From Fodinibius sp964490705 (GTDB lineage: Bacteria; Bacteroidota; Rhodothermia; Balneolales; Balneolaceae), in assembly GCA_964490705.1 (NCBI GenBank), contig CAZBCG010000002.1:1-64000 (forward strand): a DNA stretch of 64,000 nucleotides, given 5' to 3'. A program made the translations under genes and the position numbers. Every line of letters starts with the position of its first letter. Within the stretch, counting starts at the first letter, position 1. Shown piece after piece: positions 54,401 to 62,503 of the stretch. Under the pieces are notes generated by a model. The model was not told where the DNA came from. It did no database searches and saw nothing but the letters and a program-made list of their open reading frames with translations.

Positions 54401-54481
54401 AATAACGCCGATCACCACAAAACTGATAAAAACCATGATGGTGGTTACCGGCCGGCGAAGTGAGAGATCAGTGAAATTCAT
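51452..54481 (-). CDS. RND efflux permease (second of two)
   Basis: Inner-membrane proton-driven exporter of the RND superfamily (1009 residues). It starts MNFTDLSLRRPVTTIMVF and has twelve helices with two large periplasmic loops. The proton-relay helix reads MLAVGMLVDNAVVVTENI near residue 395-412, and the second-half equivalent has GILILMGIVVNNGIVLIDHI near 920. The gene begins 11 bases after its upstream partner permease, so they are translated in series and may form a heteromeric trimer as in MdtBC. Drug or lipid substrates cannot be predicted. No TolC-type channel gene is in the window. Confidence 0.93.
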   Translation of the reverse strand: MNFTDLSLRRPVTTIMVFISFVVIGVIASRMVPLEYFPDISFPGAYISVPYPNSTPEEVERNITRPIEEAIATISGLERISSTSSENQAGIFVQFEMGSDISLKAMEVKEKIDGVRNQLPEDMERFNINKFSAQDNPMMNLRISSERDLSNAYELLNRNLKQRIERINGVAKVDLYGVEKRQIRIELIPERLEAHNVDINQLAQTLRESNFSVTAGKVEEAGKRYLVRPTGELTDPAEFAQLIIGPDHLQLKDIATVGYGTPDRDYGRHLDQKYAIGLDIFKESGANTVAVGNKVLAEIEIVNQLPEMRGINIFEMHNQATGIISSLTELFKAGLLGAFFSIIILYLFLRRISTTLIVAMAVPFSLIVTLGLLYFMDLSLNILSMMGLMLAVGMLVDNAVVVTENIHRNQNLMDDKIEATKRGVRQVGMAVTAGTLTTIIVFLPNIVSEDSMIAIQLYHVAITIILALCASLLISLTVIPLLTSKIKAPEKSEKEGFITKLEEWYTGALSWLLKRRYTSSFLILGTLLSVMIPMNLTNIDMFPSNESRELYLQYNLNDNYTLERVEESVYRVEEYLYDNKENFEIDAVYSYFEPGHATSTILLTDEDDAEKDVTTIKEEIVENLPKLSIGELSFEYRDRTGGEQLRVYVIGESSDVLVGLADEVVRRLDDLPGLADVQSEAETGTEEVQVVVDRERARSMNVSSRQVADMVSNTMRGINLRRVRGEHGETDVVLALEDSARKNIDDLKKLPVSIGENGESAKLASLANFEMSTSPRSIQRENRQTSLGITINLDDITMSEAQERIFPILDQINYPAGYGWSQGRSFQEDQEAMDEMLINMMLAMFLIYLVMASLFESVLFPSSIITSIFFGFVGVFWFFLVTGTTFSFMAMIGILILMGIVVNNGIVLIDHIHQLRMAGMPRFEAITKGGRDRMRPILMTAATTVLGLLPLCFGTTQIGGDGPPYFPMARAIVGGLTFSTVVTLIILPAIYLILDDVKLWGSRVWQGKG

Positions 54482-54492
54482 TGGTCGCTCCC

Positions 54493-57400
54493 TCAGTTTT
54501 CTGAAGTTGAAGATTCTGCTGTAGCCGCCTGTTTATAGACCTTGCGATCCATAATGGCATACATAGTGGGGATCACCACCAACGTCAGCAGGGTAGAAAT
54601 GACGAGTCCGGCAATGACCGTAATGGCCATTGGCGCACGGAGTTCAGCCCCATCTCCAATCCCTATAGCAAGAGGGAGGAGGCCAAGAGTGGTGGTGAGC
54701 GTCGTCATCAAAATGGGGCGCAGACGAGACTTACCGCCTTCCAGGATGGCTTGAATTTTGTCCATGCCTCGCTGGCGCATCTGGTTGATCAGATCAATAA
54801 GGACAATGGCGTTGTTCACCACGATGCCTGCCAGCAGAATCAGTCCGATGAAGACGACCACGCTGATGGTGGAGCCGGTAATCCAGAGTCCCAGGATGGC
54901 ACCGACGAGCGCCAGCGGGATGGTAAAGAGAATGATAAACGGGTGCAGCAGCGACTCAAATTGAGAGGCCATCACCAGATAGACCAGGAATACGGCCAGT
55001 GAGAGCGCGAAGATGAGCGACTGAAATGAATCAGCCATCTCTTCATTTTGTCCACTTACGCGTGCCTGCAGTCCGGTGGGCATGACAGTGTCGTCGATTA
55101 TACTTCTGATTTCTTGGGCGGCTGTTGCCAGATCCCCGTGATTTAAATTAGCAGAAATGACGGCTACCCGCTGCTGTGCAATACGGCGGATTTCGCTCGG
55201 GCCGGTAGCTACGTTGATATCAGCGATGCTGGACAGCGGAATGGGTGAATTGCTGTCGGGATTAATGATCAGGTTCTGGATATCCGAAACCGAGGAGCGA
55301 TCCTGCTCTTTGGCTCGAACAAGTACATCAATTTTCTGGTCCCGCCACGAATACCGGGTTGCCACATCGCCGCGCACTTTGCTGACAACAAGATTGGCGA
55401 CTTCATGAACCTGAAGTCCCAGTGCTGCGGCCTTCGGACGATCAAAGGTAATCTGGATTTCGGGATTTCCCTGCTCCATGGTTGATTTCACATCCGTAAA
55501 ACGATCGTTCGAAGTAATTTTTTCCAGGATACGATCGCTTACTTTTTTCAAATCGTTGAGACTGTATCCCGAAATTTCAACTTCAACAGGGGTCTTAAAG
55601 GTAAAGAGGGCGGGGCGGGAAAATTTGTATTCCAGTCCCGGAATGCGTTGGAGGTCCAGCCGAAGCTCGTCCATTGTTTGTTCCTCCTGCGTTCGACCGG
55701 CACCGCTGGCTAATGCTACATTCAGTTCGCCCCAGTTTTCACCGCCTTGGTTTGGATTCGCATCCATCTGGTTGCCGGTACCTGCCACGGCGAAAGTTGC
55801 ATCAATTGCAGAAACATTGCCCGCAGCCTGCTGCACTTTGCGAAGTGCCTGATCCGTTTGCTCAATGGGCGTGCCCGGTGGCAACTGAAATTCTACATTG
55901 AACTTGCCCTGCGAAAGAGAGGGAATCAGTTCCATTCCCAGTTGAGGGACGAGCATCAGGCTGCCGACTAGTGACAGAAATGCCAGGGCAATGACGACAA
56001 AACGGTGCCGAAGCGCCCATTTAAGCAGACTCGGATAACGATCTTCGATCGAAGCATATCCTTTATCAAAAGCATTGAGCAGGGGATTAAGCACGAACAT
56101 AATCCCTTTGCCAGCGGCGCTGACTCCTTTTTTAAACATACCGATGACAAACGAGGGAACGGTTTCAAAAATGAAAATACGCGCATTGCGCATCCATCGA
56201 CCGACTTTCGTTCGGGGATCGCGCAATTCCGGTTTTTCTACTTCGGCTTTGTCTCGGCCCGCCAGTGATGAGAGCATCGGGATGAGCGTAATGGCTACAA
56301 CCAGCGAGGCCAGCAGTGAAAAGGTAACGGTCAGCGCCTGGTCGCGGAACAGCTGCCCGGCTATACCGTGGACAAACACCAGCGGAAAGAATACGGCGAT
56401 GGTCGTGAGGGTAGAGGCGACAACGGCCATACCCACTTCGCCGGCGCCGTCTTTGGCAGCTTTCAGCGGATTTTTCCCCATATCACGGTGCCGCGAAATA
56501 TTTTCGAGCACCACAATAGAGTTATCCACCAGCAGGCCAATGCCCAGTGCAATACCGCCCAGCGACATAATGTTCAGGGTGATATCATTGCCGTACATCA
56601 GGTTAAATGTGGCGATCACAGAAACAGGAATAGAAAGCGAAATAATGACTGTGGCCCAGAAGTTCCGCAGAAACAAAAATAGAATGATGATGGCTAAAAT
56701 CCCGCCGATGATACCGGCATCGACTACCTCACTGACCGCCGATGAAATAAAAGTAGATTGGTCATATACTTTGGTAACGGCCATGCCTTCGGGCAGATCT
56801 TTACTCAGACTTTCGATCCCCGATTTTACATTATTTGCAACATTTACGGTATTGGCATCCCCCTCTTTGTAGATGGCAATTTCTACGGCTTCCTGTCCAT
56901 TGAGCCGCGTGATGGCCTCGCGCTCTTTATATCCCTGCGTAATTTCGGCCAGATCTTTAAGATATACGGGCGACCCATTTCGAGTGGTCACCACTACATC
57001 GCGGATATTATCGACCGTTTGGAACTGGTTGAGCGTGCGCACCAAATATTGCTGCGTTCCCTCTTCCAGACGTCCGCCGGAGAGATTCACATTTTCGGCT
57101 CCCAATACCTGGGTAATTTGACTCATCGGGATCTTCAAATGAGCCAGTCGATCTTGATTGACGGCCACCTCGATTTCTTCTTCCAGTCCACCGCTAATTT
57201 TGATGGATGCCACGCCTTGCGCCGACTGCAGATCTTTTTTGATCTGCTCATCCGCAAAACGGCGGAGCTGTTTCAATTTGTTGATATGCTGTTCCGATGG
57301 TTGCTGATCTTGCAGACTGGCATAATTGATGTTACCCTCCTGCTGGTCATCCGTATCCTTCACGTAAAAGGCGTAGCGCATGATGGGATCGAGGGTGGGA

Positions 57401-57789
57401 TCGAAGCGAAGAATCACCGGACGCTCGACTTCGAGTGGTAGCTGTAGCGCGTCGATCTTTTCCCGCACGTCGATGCTGGCAAAATCCATATCGGTACCCC
57501 AGGCAAACTCCAAGGTTACATCCGATTGCCCCGGTCGGGAGATCGAACGTACCTGTTGCACATCTTTGACAACCCCCAAGGCCTCTTCGATAGGCTTCGA
57601 TACTAGGTTTTCGACCTCAGCGGGAGCTGCGCCTTCGAATTCGGTGCGTACCGTTAATGTGGGATAACTGAGCTCGGGCAGCAGGTTGATATTCAGTCGG
57701 CTCAGCGATACAAATCCAAAAAGGATTATACCGATGGTGAACATCGCAATCGTTACTTTGCGGCGGATGGAGAAGTCAATCAATTTCAT
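54493..57789 (-). CDS. RND efflux permease (first of two), with central insertion
   Basis: 1098-residue RND permease, starting MKLIDFSIRRKVTIAMF. The proton-relay helix is IALGIGLLVDNSIVVLENI near 415-433 and the second-half equivalent GLILLAGIVVNNAIVLIDLI near 990. It is about 90 residues longer than its partner mainly because of a basic, partly amphipathic insertion around residues 505-580 (for example RTKVGRWMRNARIFIFE) between the two halves, on the cytoplasmic side by topology. It follows the adaptor gene by 33 bases and precedes the second permease by 11. The two permeases are divergent from each other, unlike a simple duplicate. Confidence 0.93.
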   Translation of the reverse strand: MKLIDFSIRRKVTIAMFTIGIILFGFVSLSRLNINLLPELSYPTLTVRTEFEGAAPAEVENLVSKPIEEALGVVKDVQQVRSISRPGQSDVTLEFAWGTDMDFASIDVREKIDALQLPLEVERPVILRFDPTLDPIMRYAFYVKDTDDQQEGNINYASLQDQQPSEQHINKLKQLRRFADEQIKKDLQSAQGVASIKISGGLEEEIEVAVNQDRLAHLKIPMSQITQVLGAENVNLSGGRLEEGTQQYLVRTLNQFQTVDNIRDVVVTTRNGSPVYLKDLAEITQGYKEREAITRLNGQEAVEIAIYKEGDANTVNVANNVKSGIESLSKDLPEGMAVTKVYDQSTFISSAVSEVVDAGIIGGILAIIILFLFLRNFWATVIISLSIPVSVIATFNLMYGNDITLNIMSLGGIALGIGLLVDNSIVVLENISRHRDMGKNPLKAAKDGAGEVGMAVVASTLTTIAVFFPLVFVHGIAGQLFRDQALTVTFSLLASLVVAITLIPMLSSLAGRDKAEVEKPELRDPRTKVGRWMRNARIFIFETVPSFVIGMFKKGVSAAGKGIMFVLNPLLNAFDKGYASIEDRYPSLLKWALRHRFVVIALAFLSLVGSLMLVPQLGMELIPSLSQGKFNVEFQLPPGTPIEQTDQALRKVQQAAGNVSAIDATFAVAGTGNQMDANPNQGGENWGELNVALASGAGRTQEEQTMDELRLDLQRIPGLEYKFSRPALFTFKTPVEVEISGYSLNDLKKVSDRILEKITSNDRFTDVKSTMEQGNPEIQITFDRPKAAALGLQVHEVANLVVSKVRGDVATRYSWRDQKIDVLVRAKEQDRSSVSDIQNLIINPDSNSPIPLSSIADINVATGPSEIRRIAQQRVAVISANLNHGDLATAAQEIRSIIDDTVMPTGLQARVSGQNEEMADSFQSLIFALSLAVFLVYLVMASQFESLLHPFIILFTIPLALVGAILGLWITGSTISVVVFIGLILLAGIVVNNAIVLIDLINQMRQRGMDKIQAILEGGKSRLRPILMTTLTTTLGLLPLAIGIGDGAELRAPMAITVIAGLVISTLLTLVVIPTMYAIMDRKVYKQAATAESSTSEN

Positions 57790-57822
57790 GTGTTGGACCC
57801 CGTTTAGCGATGGGATTATTTG

Positions 57823-58878
57823 TTAGTAGGAGACAATCTCAACCATGGCGCTATCCTGAAGGCTGTTCTGGCCAATGGTAACGACCGTGTCGGCAGGGTT
57901 TAGCCCCTCGATCACTTCGATATTGTTGCCGTTGACGTAACCGGTGCGGACATTTTTTCGAAATGCCAGTTGATTGTTGATGACATAGACACTGCTGACT
58001 CCATCCTCATTCATTACCGCATTTTTTGGCACCATCAGCGCATTTTGATGCGTATCATAAACAATGCGCACACGACCGAACATACCGGGCTTAAGCTGAC
58101 GTGATTCGTCTTTAATAGAGACGGTGACTTGGAATGTACCGGTCTCCGGATTGACGGTAGGACTGATGCGAAGCACTTGTCCCTCAAACATTTTACCGGC
58201 AACGGCATCCACTTGGATGAGCGCCGCTTGTCCTTTTTGGAGCTTGTTCATTTCGTGTTCAGGCACATTCAGCACAGCCAGCAGGGGATCAAAATCAGTA
58301 ATATGAAATACCTCTTGATCGCTGTTAATCATATTACCAACCTTGATCATGCGATCGGAAATTACGCCATTGATGGGCGCCCGAATTTGCGAATATTTTA
58401 CCTGAAGTTGAGCCAGTTCGTACGCTGATTTCTGTGCCTGGTACTCATATTTGGCGTTTTCAAACTCTTGGGCGCTAACAAGATTTTTATTGAATAGTTC
58501 TTCTTTACGATTGAGCTCATTTTTCAGGCGATCCATCGTCGCTTTGGCGCGTTCTGCTTCGAGGGCTAACTGCTCATCCTCGAGCTGAGCAAGCAGATCA
58601 CCGGCCTGCACGATATCACCCTCTTCTACTTTTAAATCTTTGACGATACCGCGCACTTTAGCTACCACCGTTGCCTCTTCGTCCGCTTCGAGCGTAGCCG
58701 TGCTTGAATAGTAAGCAGAAATATCTCCGGCACTGGCCGTAGCAACCTCGACCGGAATAGCAGCAGTTGAGTCTTTATCCGTTACATTTTTTGATTGTGT
58801 TTCGGTGCTGCAAGAGGAAGTGATTAACGAACAAAGCCCAATCGATCCTAATACCATCCATTTTGTTAAAGAATTCAT
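57823..58878 (-). CDS. RND efflux periplasmic adaptor lipoprotein
   Basis: Membrane-fusion protein linking permease and outer-membrane channel. The start MNSLTKWMVLGSIGLCSLITSSC has a lipobox-like end (LITSSC), so it is probably anchored to the inner-membrane outer leaflet. The lipoyl-like halves are visible as GIVKDLKVEEGDIVQAGDLLAQLE (about 92-115) and IRAPINGVISDRMIKVGNMI (about 185-205), with an alpha-hairpin between (AERAKATMDRLKNELNRKEELFN), a beta-barrel (about 220-295) and a membrane-proximal domain. Length (351) is usual. First gene of the operon. Confidence 0.94.
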   Translation of the reverse strand: MNSLTKWMVLGSIGLCSLITSSCSTETQSKNVTDKDSTAAIPVEVATASAGDISAYYSSTATLEADEEATVVAKVRGIVKDLKVEEGDIVQAGDLLAQLEDEQLALEAERAKATMDRLKNELNRKEELFNKNLVSAQEFENAKYEYQAQKSAYELAQLQVKYSQIRAPINGVISDRMIKVGNMINSDQEVFHITDFDPLLAVLNVPEHEMNKLQKGQAALIQVDAVAGKMFEGQVLRISPTVNPETGTFQVTVSIKDESRQLKPGMFGRVRIVYDTHQNALMVPKNAVMNEDGVSSVYVINNQLAFRKNVRTGYVNGNNIEVIEGLNPADTVVTIGQNSLQDSAMVEIVSY

Positions 58879-59002
58879 GTAAATAATCCCAATTTGAAAA
58901 GTTATCGATTACTAAACGATTTGATTTTCATTACGATCAGATTTCAAAAAAGGTTACAATAATTTTTACGCAGGTGGGGAATGGATAAGCTGTTATCCAA
59001 CT

Positions 59003-59033
59003 AAAAAAAGCTGCACGAAATAAATCATGCAGC
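59003..59033 (-). terminator. Rho-independent terminator of the amidase gene
   Basis: GCTGCA (59010-59015) and TGCAGC (59028-59033), extended by a partly paired CATGA/TCGTG region, form the stem; on the minus strand it is followed by TTTTTTT. It is 29 bases past the amidase stop. Confidence 0.88.
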
Positions 59034-59061
59034 CTTCAGGAACAGATAGGTATTTTGGAAG

Positions 59062-60726
59062 TTAATCCTCAAACATTGCCGGATGTTGCTTATGAAAATC
59101 GGTCGCTTGTTGATATTGTTCGGCGACTCCCAACAGCCGTCCTTCATCAAATAAACGTCCCATAAAAGTGATGCTTGTGGGTTCTTCATCCTCATTAAAG
59201 CCATTGGGCAGTACAACCGAAGGATGTCCCGTTAGATTGGTGAGCAGCAAGTTGTTGGCTCCGTAAGTGGGACAAATATAGAGATCCACTTCTTGCATAA
59301 TCGAATCCATTTTTTGGATGAGCACCTGCCGGGCTCGATTGGCCTGGATGTACTCTACAGCGGGAATAAATCGGGCGGCGCGAAACAAGTTTGGCCACGC
59401 ATTTTTTCCCTGGCGCACCATCTCATCATCTCGATTGCTTAGCGTCAGCTGATCGAAAGCGGCGGCTCCTTCAGCCGTCAACAAAAAGCTGAGAGCACCG
59501 GTGGGATAGTCCGGCAGTTCGATCGGTTTTAGATTTGCGCCGAGATCCCGCAGCTTGGCCAGCGTCAGACTGTCGCGTTTTCGGTTACCATAATCGGACT
59601 TGAAGGCCGATTCCACATAGCCAATAGTAAGGTTGCTGATATCGACATCCGATTTATAATTGAACGGCAAATCTATCACTGATTGATCCTTGTTATCAGG
59701 ACCGTAAATGGCATTGAAAACCATCGCCGCATCTTCCACCGAACGGGTAATGGGACCCACTTTGTCCATGCTCCAGCTGAGTGCCATTGCTCCGTGCCGA
59801 CTTACACGTCCGAATGTGGGACGAAGTCCGGTTGTCCCCGTTCTGTTTGACGGGGATACGATTGAGCCCCAGGTTTCGGTACCAATGGCAAAGGGAAAGA
59901 GTCCTGCCGAAGTTCCGGCTGCAGATCCTGCTGAAGAACCACTTGAACCCTGTTCGAGATTCCACGGATTGCGTGTGGTGCCGCTGAACCAGACATCCCC
60001 ATAGGCAAGTGCACCGAGCGTTGTTTTGGCAACGAGCACAGCCCCGGCTTCTTCCAGCTTTTTGGCCACGGTGGCTGTGTTGTCAATCACCTGATCTTTA
60101 TAGGGAGTGGCACCCCATGTGGTTTTATATCCCTTTACAGCAAAAAGATCCTTAAGTCCGTAGGGGATACCGTGCAAAGGACCGCGATAGTTACCTTCTT
60201 GTATCTCTTGATCCATTTTCTTGGCCTGCTCCATGGCCAGATCTTCGGTGACGGTCACAATGGCTTCGAGGGTATCACCATGTTGTGCAATACGATCGAG
60301 AAAAAAGCGGGTCAGTTCCACCGAGGTAATTTTCCGCTGTTTGATGAGCGAAGCCAGCTCTTTGACGGTATAGAATGCCAAATCTGATTGATCGTCCGGC
60401 AGCGGTATATCTTTGGGAATATTCCAGTTCTCGGGTTGCTCAGTTTTTTGAAATGTTTTACCGGCTGGAATAGGATTGAAGTTGAGGGCAGGAGGTACTG
60501 AATTATCCAGTTTCAAATCACGCAGAGCTTGGTATGATTCCCGGCTGTTTTCGAGCTCGTCAATCATCGAATCCTGTTCGGCGCTGGTGAATTCAAGACC
60601 GATGATATTGGAGGCATGTTCGATATCTTGCGTTGTAATATCGGATGCGAGATATGTTTGGGCACCAAATGCGAGGATAAAGCCCAACGAAATTCCCAGG
60701 AAAGTGTAGGTAATTTTGCTTCTCAT
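59062..60726 (-). CDS. Exported amidase-signature family hydrolase
   Basis: The 554-residue protein has an uncleaved or cleaved N-terminal segment (MRSKITYTFLGISLGFILAFG) that should export it. The amidase-signature Ser-cisSer-Lys triad is recognisable: K in HGIPYGLKDLFAVKGYKTTWG and the serines in GSSGSSAGSAAGTSAGL (near residues 265-280), followed by GTETWGSIVSPSNRTGTTGLRP. Family members split amides of many kinds (peptide amides, indole acetamide, fatty acid amides); the long N-terminal region (about residues 30-130) before the core is like that of peptide amidases. GatA of the tRNA amidotransferase is excluded by export and the absence of gatBC. Single gene with its own terminator. Confidence 0.92.
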   Translation of the reverse strand: MRSKITYTFLGISLGFILAFGAQTYLASDITTQDIEHASNIIGLEFTSAEQDSMIDELENSRESYQALRDLKLDNSVPPALNFNPIPAGKTFQKTEQPENWNIPKDIPLPDDQSDLAFYTVKELASLIKQRKITSVELTRFFLDRIAQHGDTLEAIVTVTEDLAMEQAKKMDQEIQEGNYRGPLHGIPYGLKDLFAVKGYKTTWGATPYKDQVIDNTATVAKKLEEAGAVLVAKTTLGALAYGDVWFSGTTRNPWNLEQGSSGSSAGSAAGTSAGLFPFAIGTETWGSIVSPSNRTGTTGLRPTFGRVSRHGAMALSWSMDKVGPITRSVEDAAMVFNAIYGPDNKDQSVIDLPFNYKSDVDISNLTIGYVESAFKSDYGNRKRDSLTLAKLRDLGANLKPIELPDYPTGALSFLLTAEGAAAFDQLTLSNRDDEMVRQGKNAWPNLFRAARFIPAVEYIQANRARQVLIQKMDSIMQEVDLYICPTYGANNLLLTNLTGHPSVVLPNGFNEDEEPTSITFMGRLFDEGRLLGVAEQYQQATDFHKQHPAMFED

Positions 60727-60844
60727 GGCAGTAAAGTTGATTTGGATTCAAATCAATGTAGTTATACGAGCAGAAAATGCAAGCGTGTTTACGATAAATT
60801 ACAGCTGTATAATCATAGATAGGGCTTTATATATCCGCTTACTT
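60727..60844. other. Promoter region of the amidase gene
   Basis: About 120 AT-rich bases between the amidase start and the left copy of the 85-base direct repeat. No open frame or hairpin is seen. With the leader that follows, the whole gap from the amidase to the DUF3137 gene is 388 bases. Confidence 0.5.
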
Positions 60845-60929
60845 TTGCCGTTGGCTTCTATCACAGAATACCGTTATTATTACTGCTCTTATAATTTTAA
60901 TATTCTGATTTGATAGTGGTCCGCATCGC
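60845..60929 (+). repeat. Direct repeat, left copy (84 of 85 bases identical to 63916-64000)
   Basis: Identical to the last 85 bases of the window except at 60901 (T here, C at 63972). It contains a TATAAT box at 60890-60895 and then the first bases of the cobalamin-riboswitch-like leader. The right copy reaches the window edge, so the real repeat may be longer. The copies are 3,071 bases apart, in the same orientation, and bracket both DUF3137 genes. Confidence 0.97.
60890..60895 (+). promoter_or_regulatory. Possible -10 box of the cobalamin-type leader
   Basis: A perfect TATAAT, about 10-20 bases before the first paired element of the leader RNA, in a position expected for its promoter. 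No good TTGACA stands 17 bases upstream. The same box occurs in the right-hand repeat at 63961-63966. Confidence 0.45.
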
Positions 60930-61090
60930 CGTTTGAAGATGCGGTTAAAAGGAAATCCGGTGTTCTTAATCTTGGATAGTCTGGAGCAGTCCCCGCTGCG
61001 GTAAGCTCCAGCAGCTTTTGATCCTTCAAAATTATTCCCGCAGTATTGTGGAGTTATCAAAAGATGAAATTATGAGCCAGATTGCGTTTT
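60908..61090 (+). ncRNA. Cobalamin-riboswitch-like leader RNA (orphan, probably degenerate)
   Basis: On the plus strand the sequence follows the cobalamin riboswitch layout: a stem CCGCATC (60921-60927) with GATGCGG (60938-60944), then TTAAAAGGAAATCCGGTG (60945-60962; the usual core is AAAAGGGAATCCGGTG), a pairing partner TCTGGA, and GCAGTCCCCGCTGCGGTAAG (60986-61005; usual form GCAGTCCCCGCTGCTGTAA). The expected 3' segment near AAGTCAGGAGACC is only partly matched (ATGAGCCAGATT at 61072-61083), so this copy may be decayed. No plus-strand gene follows; transcription would run into the 3' end of the DUF3137 gene on the opposite strand. A second leader begins at 63916 and leaves the window. Confidence 0.75.
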
Positions 61091-61114
61091 AAGAAATGAA
61101 CGCACTTTATATAC

Positions 61115-62458
61115 TCACTCTTTCGACCAGATGCGAGTATTCAGGTTAAATTCATCTACAATATTATAAATAAAGCTTAAGTCGTCATAGAGTTCATAAA
61201 CCTGACCGGGGTCAAAAATATCATCCAAATGTATTTCTTTTTTGTGCATGGGATCTGATTTATTCCCGATCAATTCTGACAGGTTAAGTAGATCGCTAAG
61301 TTTTCGACTCTTTTCGCTAATATCATATTGAGGCTCCAGTATGCCCCGATCCATAGCGATGGCCAGGTGCATATTGGAATCTTTGAAAGACAGAAAAATT
61401 GAGTAACCGTGCGCATCCACAAAGTCTTTTATACGTTGCATGATAGAGGTTGATAGGAGATACCGCGCCTCCAGCTGGTCATCAGTAAACACCTTGAATC
61501 GTTCGGAAAAATTGGGATCTTCTAATTTTACAGGTTCTAACTCATTGAGCTCGTTAGTTTCATCATTAACTATACTCACTCTTTTTTCAGGATTATAAAT
61601 ATGCGACAGTTTCCTTTTGTCATCCTCGTCAAAGTGCCGGACTATATTCTTCTTTACATAGGGGTTTAGGTTCGACTTTTTGATTTCTTCTTTGCCGATA
61701 GCCCGATAATTGTATGATGTGGGTCGAACTATTGTGGTACATTTAAACTCTTTGTGGAAATCAGCAATTACATATAAGCCCCAAAACATATGTGGTCTGA
61801 GGGCGGCAATGTCACGATTAAAATCAGAATATTTTTGTTCATTTTCTTCGAAATCCAATTGTTTAATGCCGGTTTTGAAAGTGGGATCGGGGGTAGCCAC
61901 AATTTCACTAAATTTCAGATCAGTTTTTCCCACCTTAGTCTTTACATAATCGAGTCCATAGGCAGAACCGGACTTATGGGGAAATATTAAACTCTCGTTG
62001 ATTTTCTTTTTTGTAATACCCCGACTAGAATCAAAATCGTAATCCCCAAAAACAAAATTCATGACTTGATCTACAATTTTGTGCTTGAATACTTTATTAA
62101 ATTGAGTGAACTTTTCTTTATTTGCTTCGCTTTTAAAATAGTAGCTAACGAACCAAATAATTAGTGCTATCAGCCAGATTGATTCTTTTGCTAGTCCAAG
62201 TGTAAGTCGCCATATCCCATCCAGGTTGTCAGCAATATTGATATCCGTTGCCAGGATTACTACACCCAAAACAACCAGGTAGAGCCCTACTAGAATTGAT
62301 ACAATTTTCAATACGGTTAACACTTGGTGAAAAAAAGAGACCTTAAAGTCATACTTGCCCTTGGAGTTCACCATTTGCAGGGCTTCATGCTGAATCTCCT
62401 TCAGCTCATCGTCTAGTTCGTTTTCTACGAAGTGCTTGAACTCTTCTCTTGATTTCAT
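61115..62458 (-). CDS. DUF3137 family membrane protein A
   Basis: The 447-residue protein has two N-terminal helices (about residues 48-74 and 88-110) and a large cytoplasmic domain. DUF3137 is shown by FWGLYVIADFHKEFKCTTIVRP near residue 228, KLEDPNFSERFKVFTDDQLEARYLLSTS near 310-340 and the C-terminal VDEFNLNTRIWSKE. The family's role is unknown; in other bacteria its genes often sit next to lemA. It is downstream of the paralogue B with a 45-base gap and is likely co-transcribed with it. Its last 50 bases are identical to those of B. The orphan leader RNA on the other strand would be antisense to this gene's 3' end. Confidence 0.88.
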   Translation of the reverse strand: MKSREEFKHFVENELDDELKEIQHEALQMVNSKGKYDFKVSFFHQVLTVLKIVSILVGLYLVVLGVVILATDINIADNLDGIWRLTLGLAKESIWLIALIIWFVSYYFKSEANKEKFTQFNKVFKHKIVDQVMNFVFGDYDFDSSRGITKKKINESLIFPHKSGSAYGLDYVKTKVGKTDLKFSEIVATPDPTFKTGIKQLDFEENEQKYSDFNRDIAALRPHMFWGLYVIADFHKEFKCTTIVRPTSYNYRAIGKEEIKKSNLNPYVKKNIVRHFDEDDKRKLSHIYNPEKRVSIVNDETNELNELEPVKLEDPNFSERFKVFTDDQLEARYLLSTSIMQRIKDFVDAHGYSIFLSFKDSNMHLAIAMDRGILEPQYDISEKSRKLSDLLNLSELIGNKSDPMHKKEIHLDDIFDPGQVYELYDDLSFIYNIVDEFNLNTRIWSKE

Positions 62459-62503
62459 GATTGGTTATCTTTCTTGGTTTATCCGATCGACTGTATATTA
62501 CCT

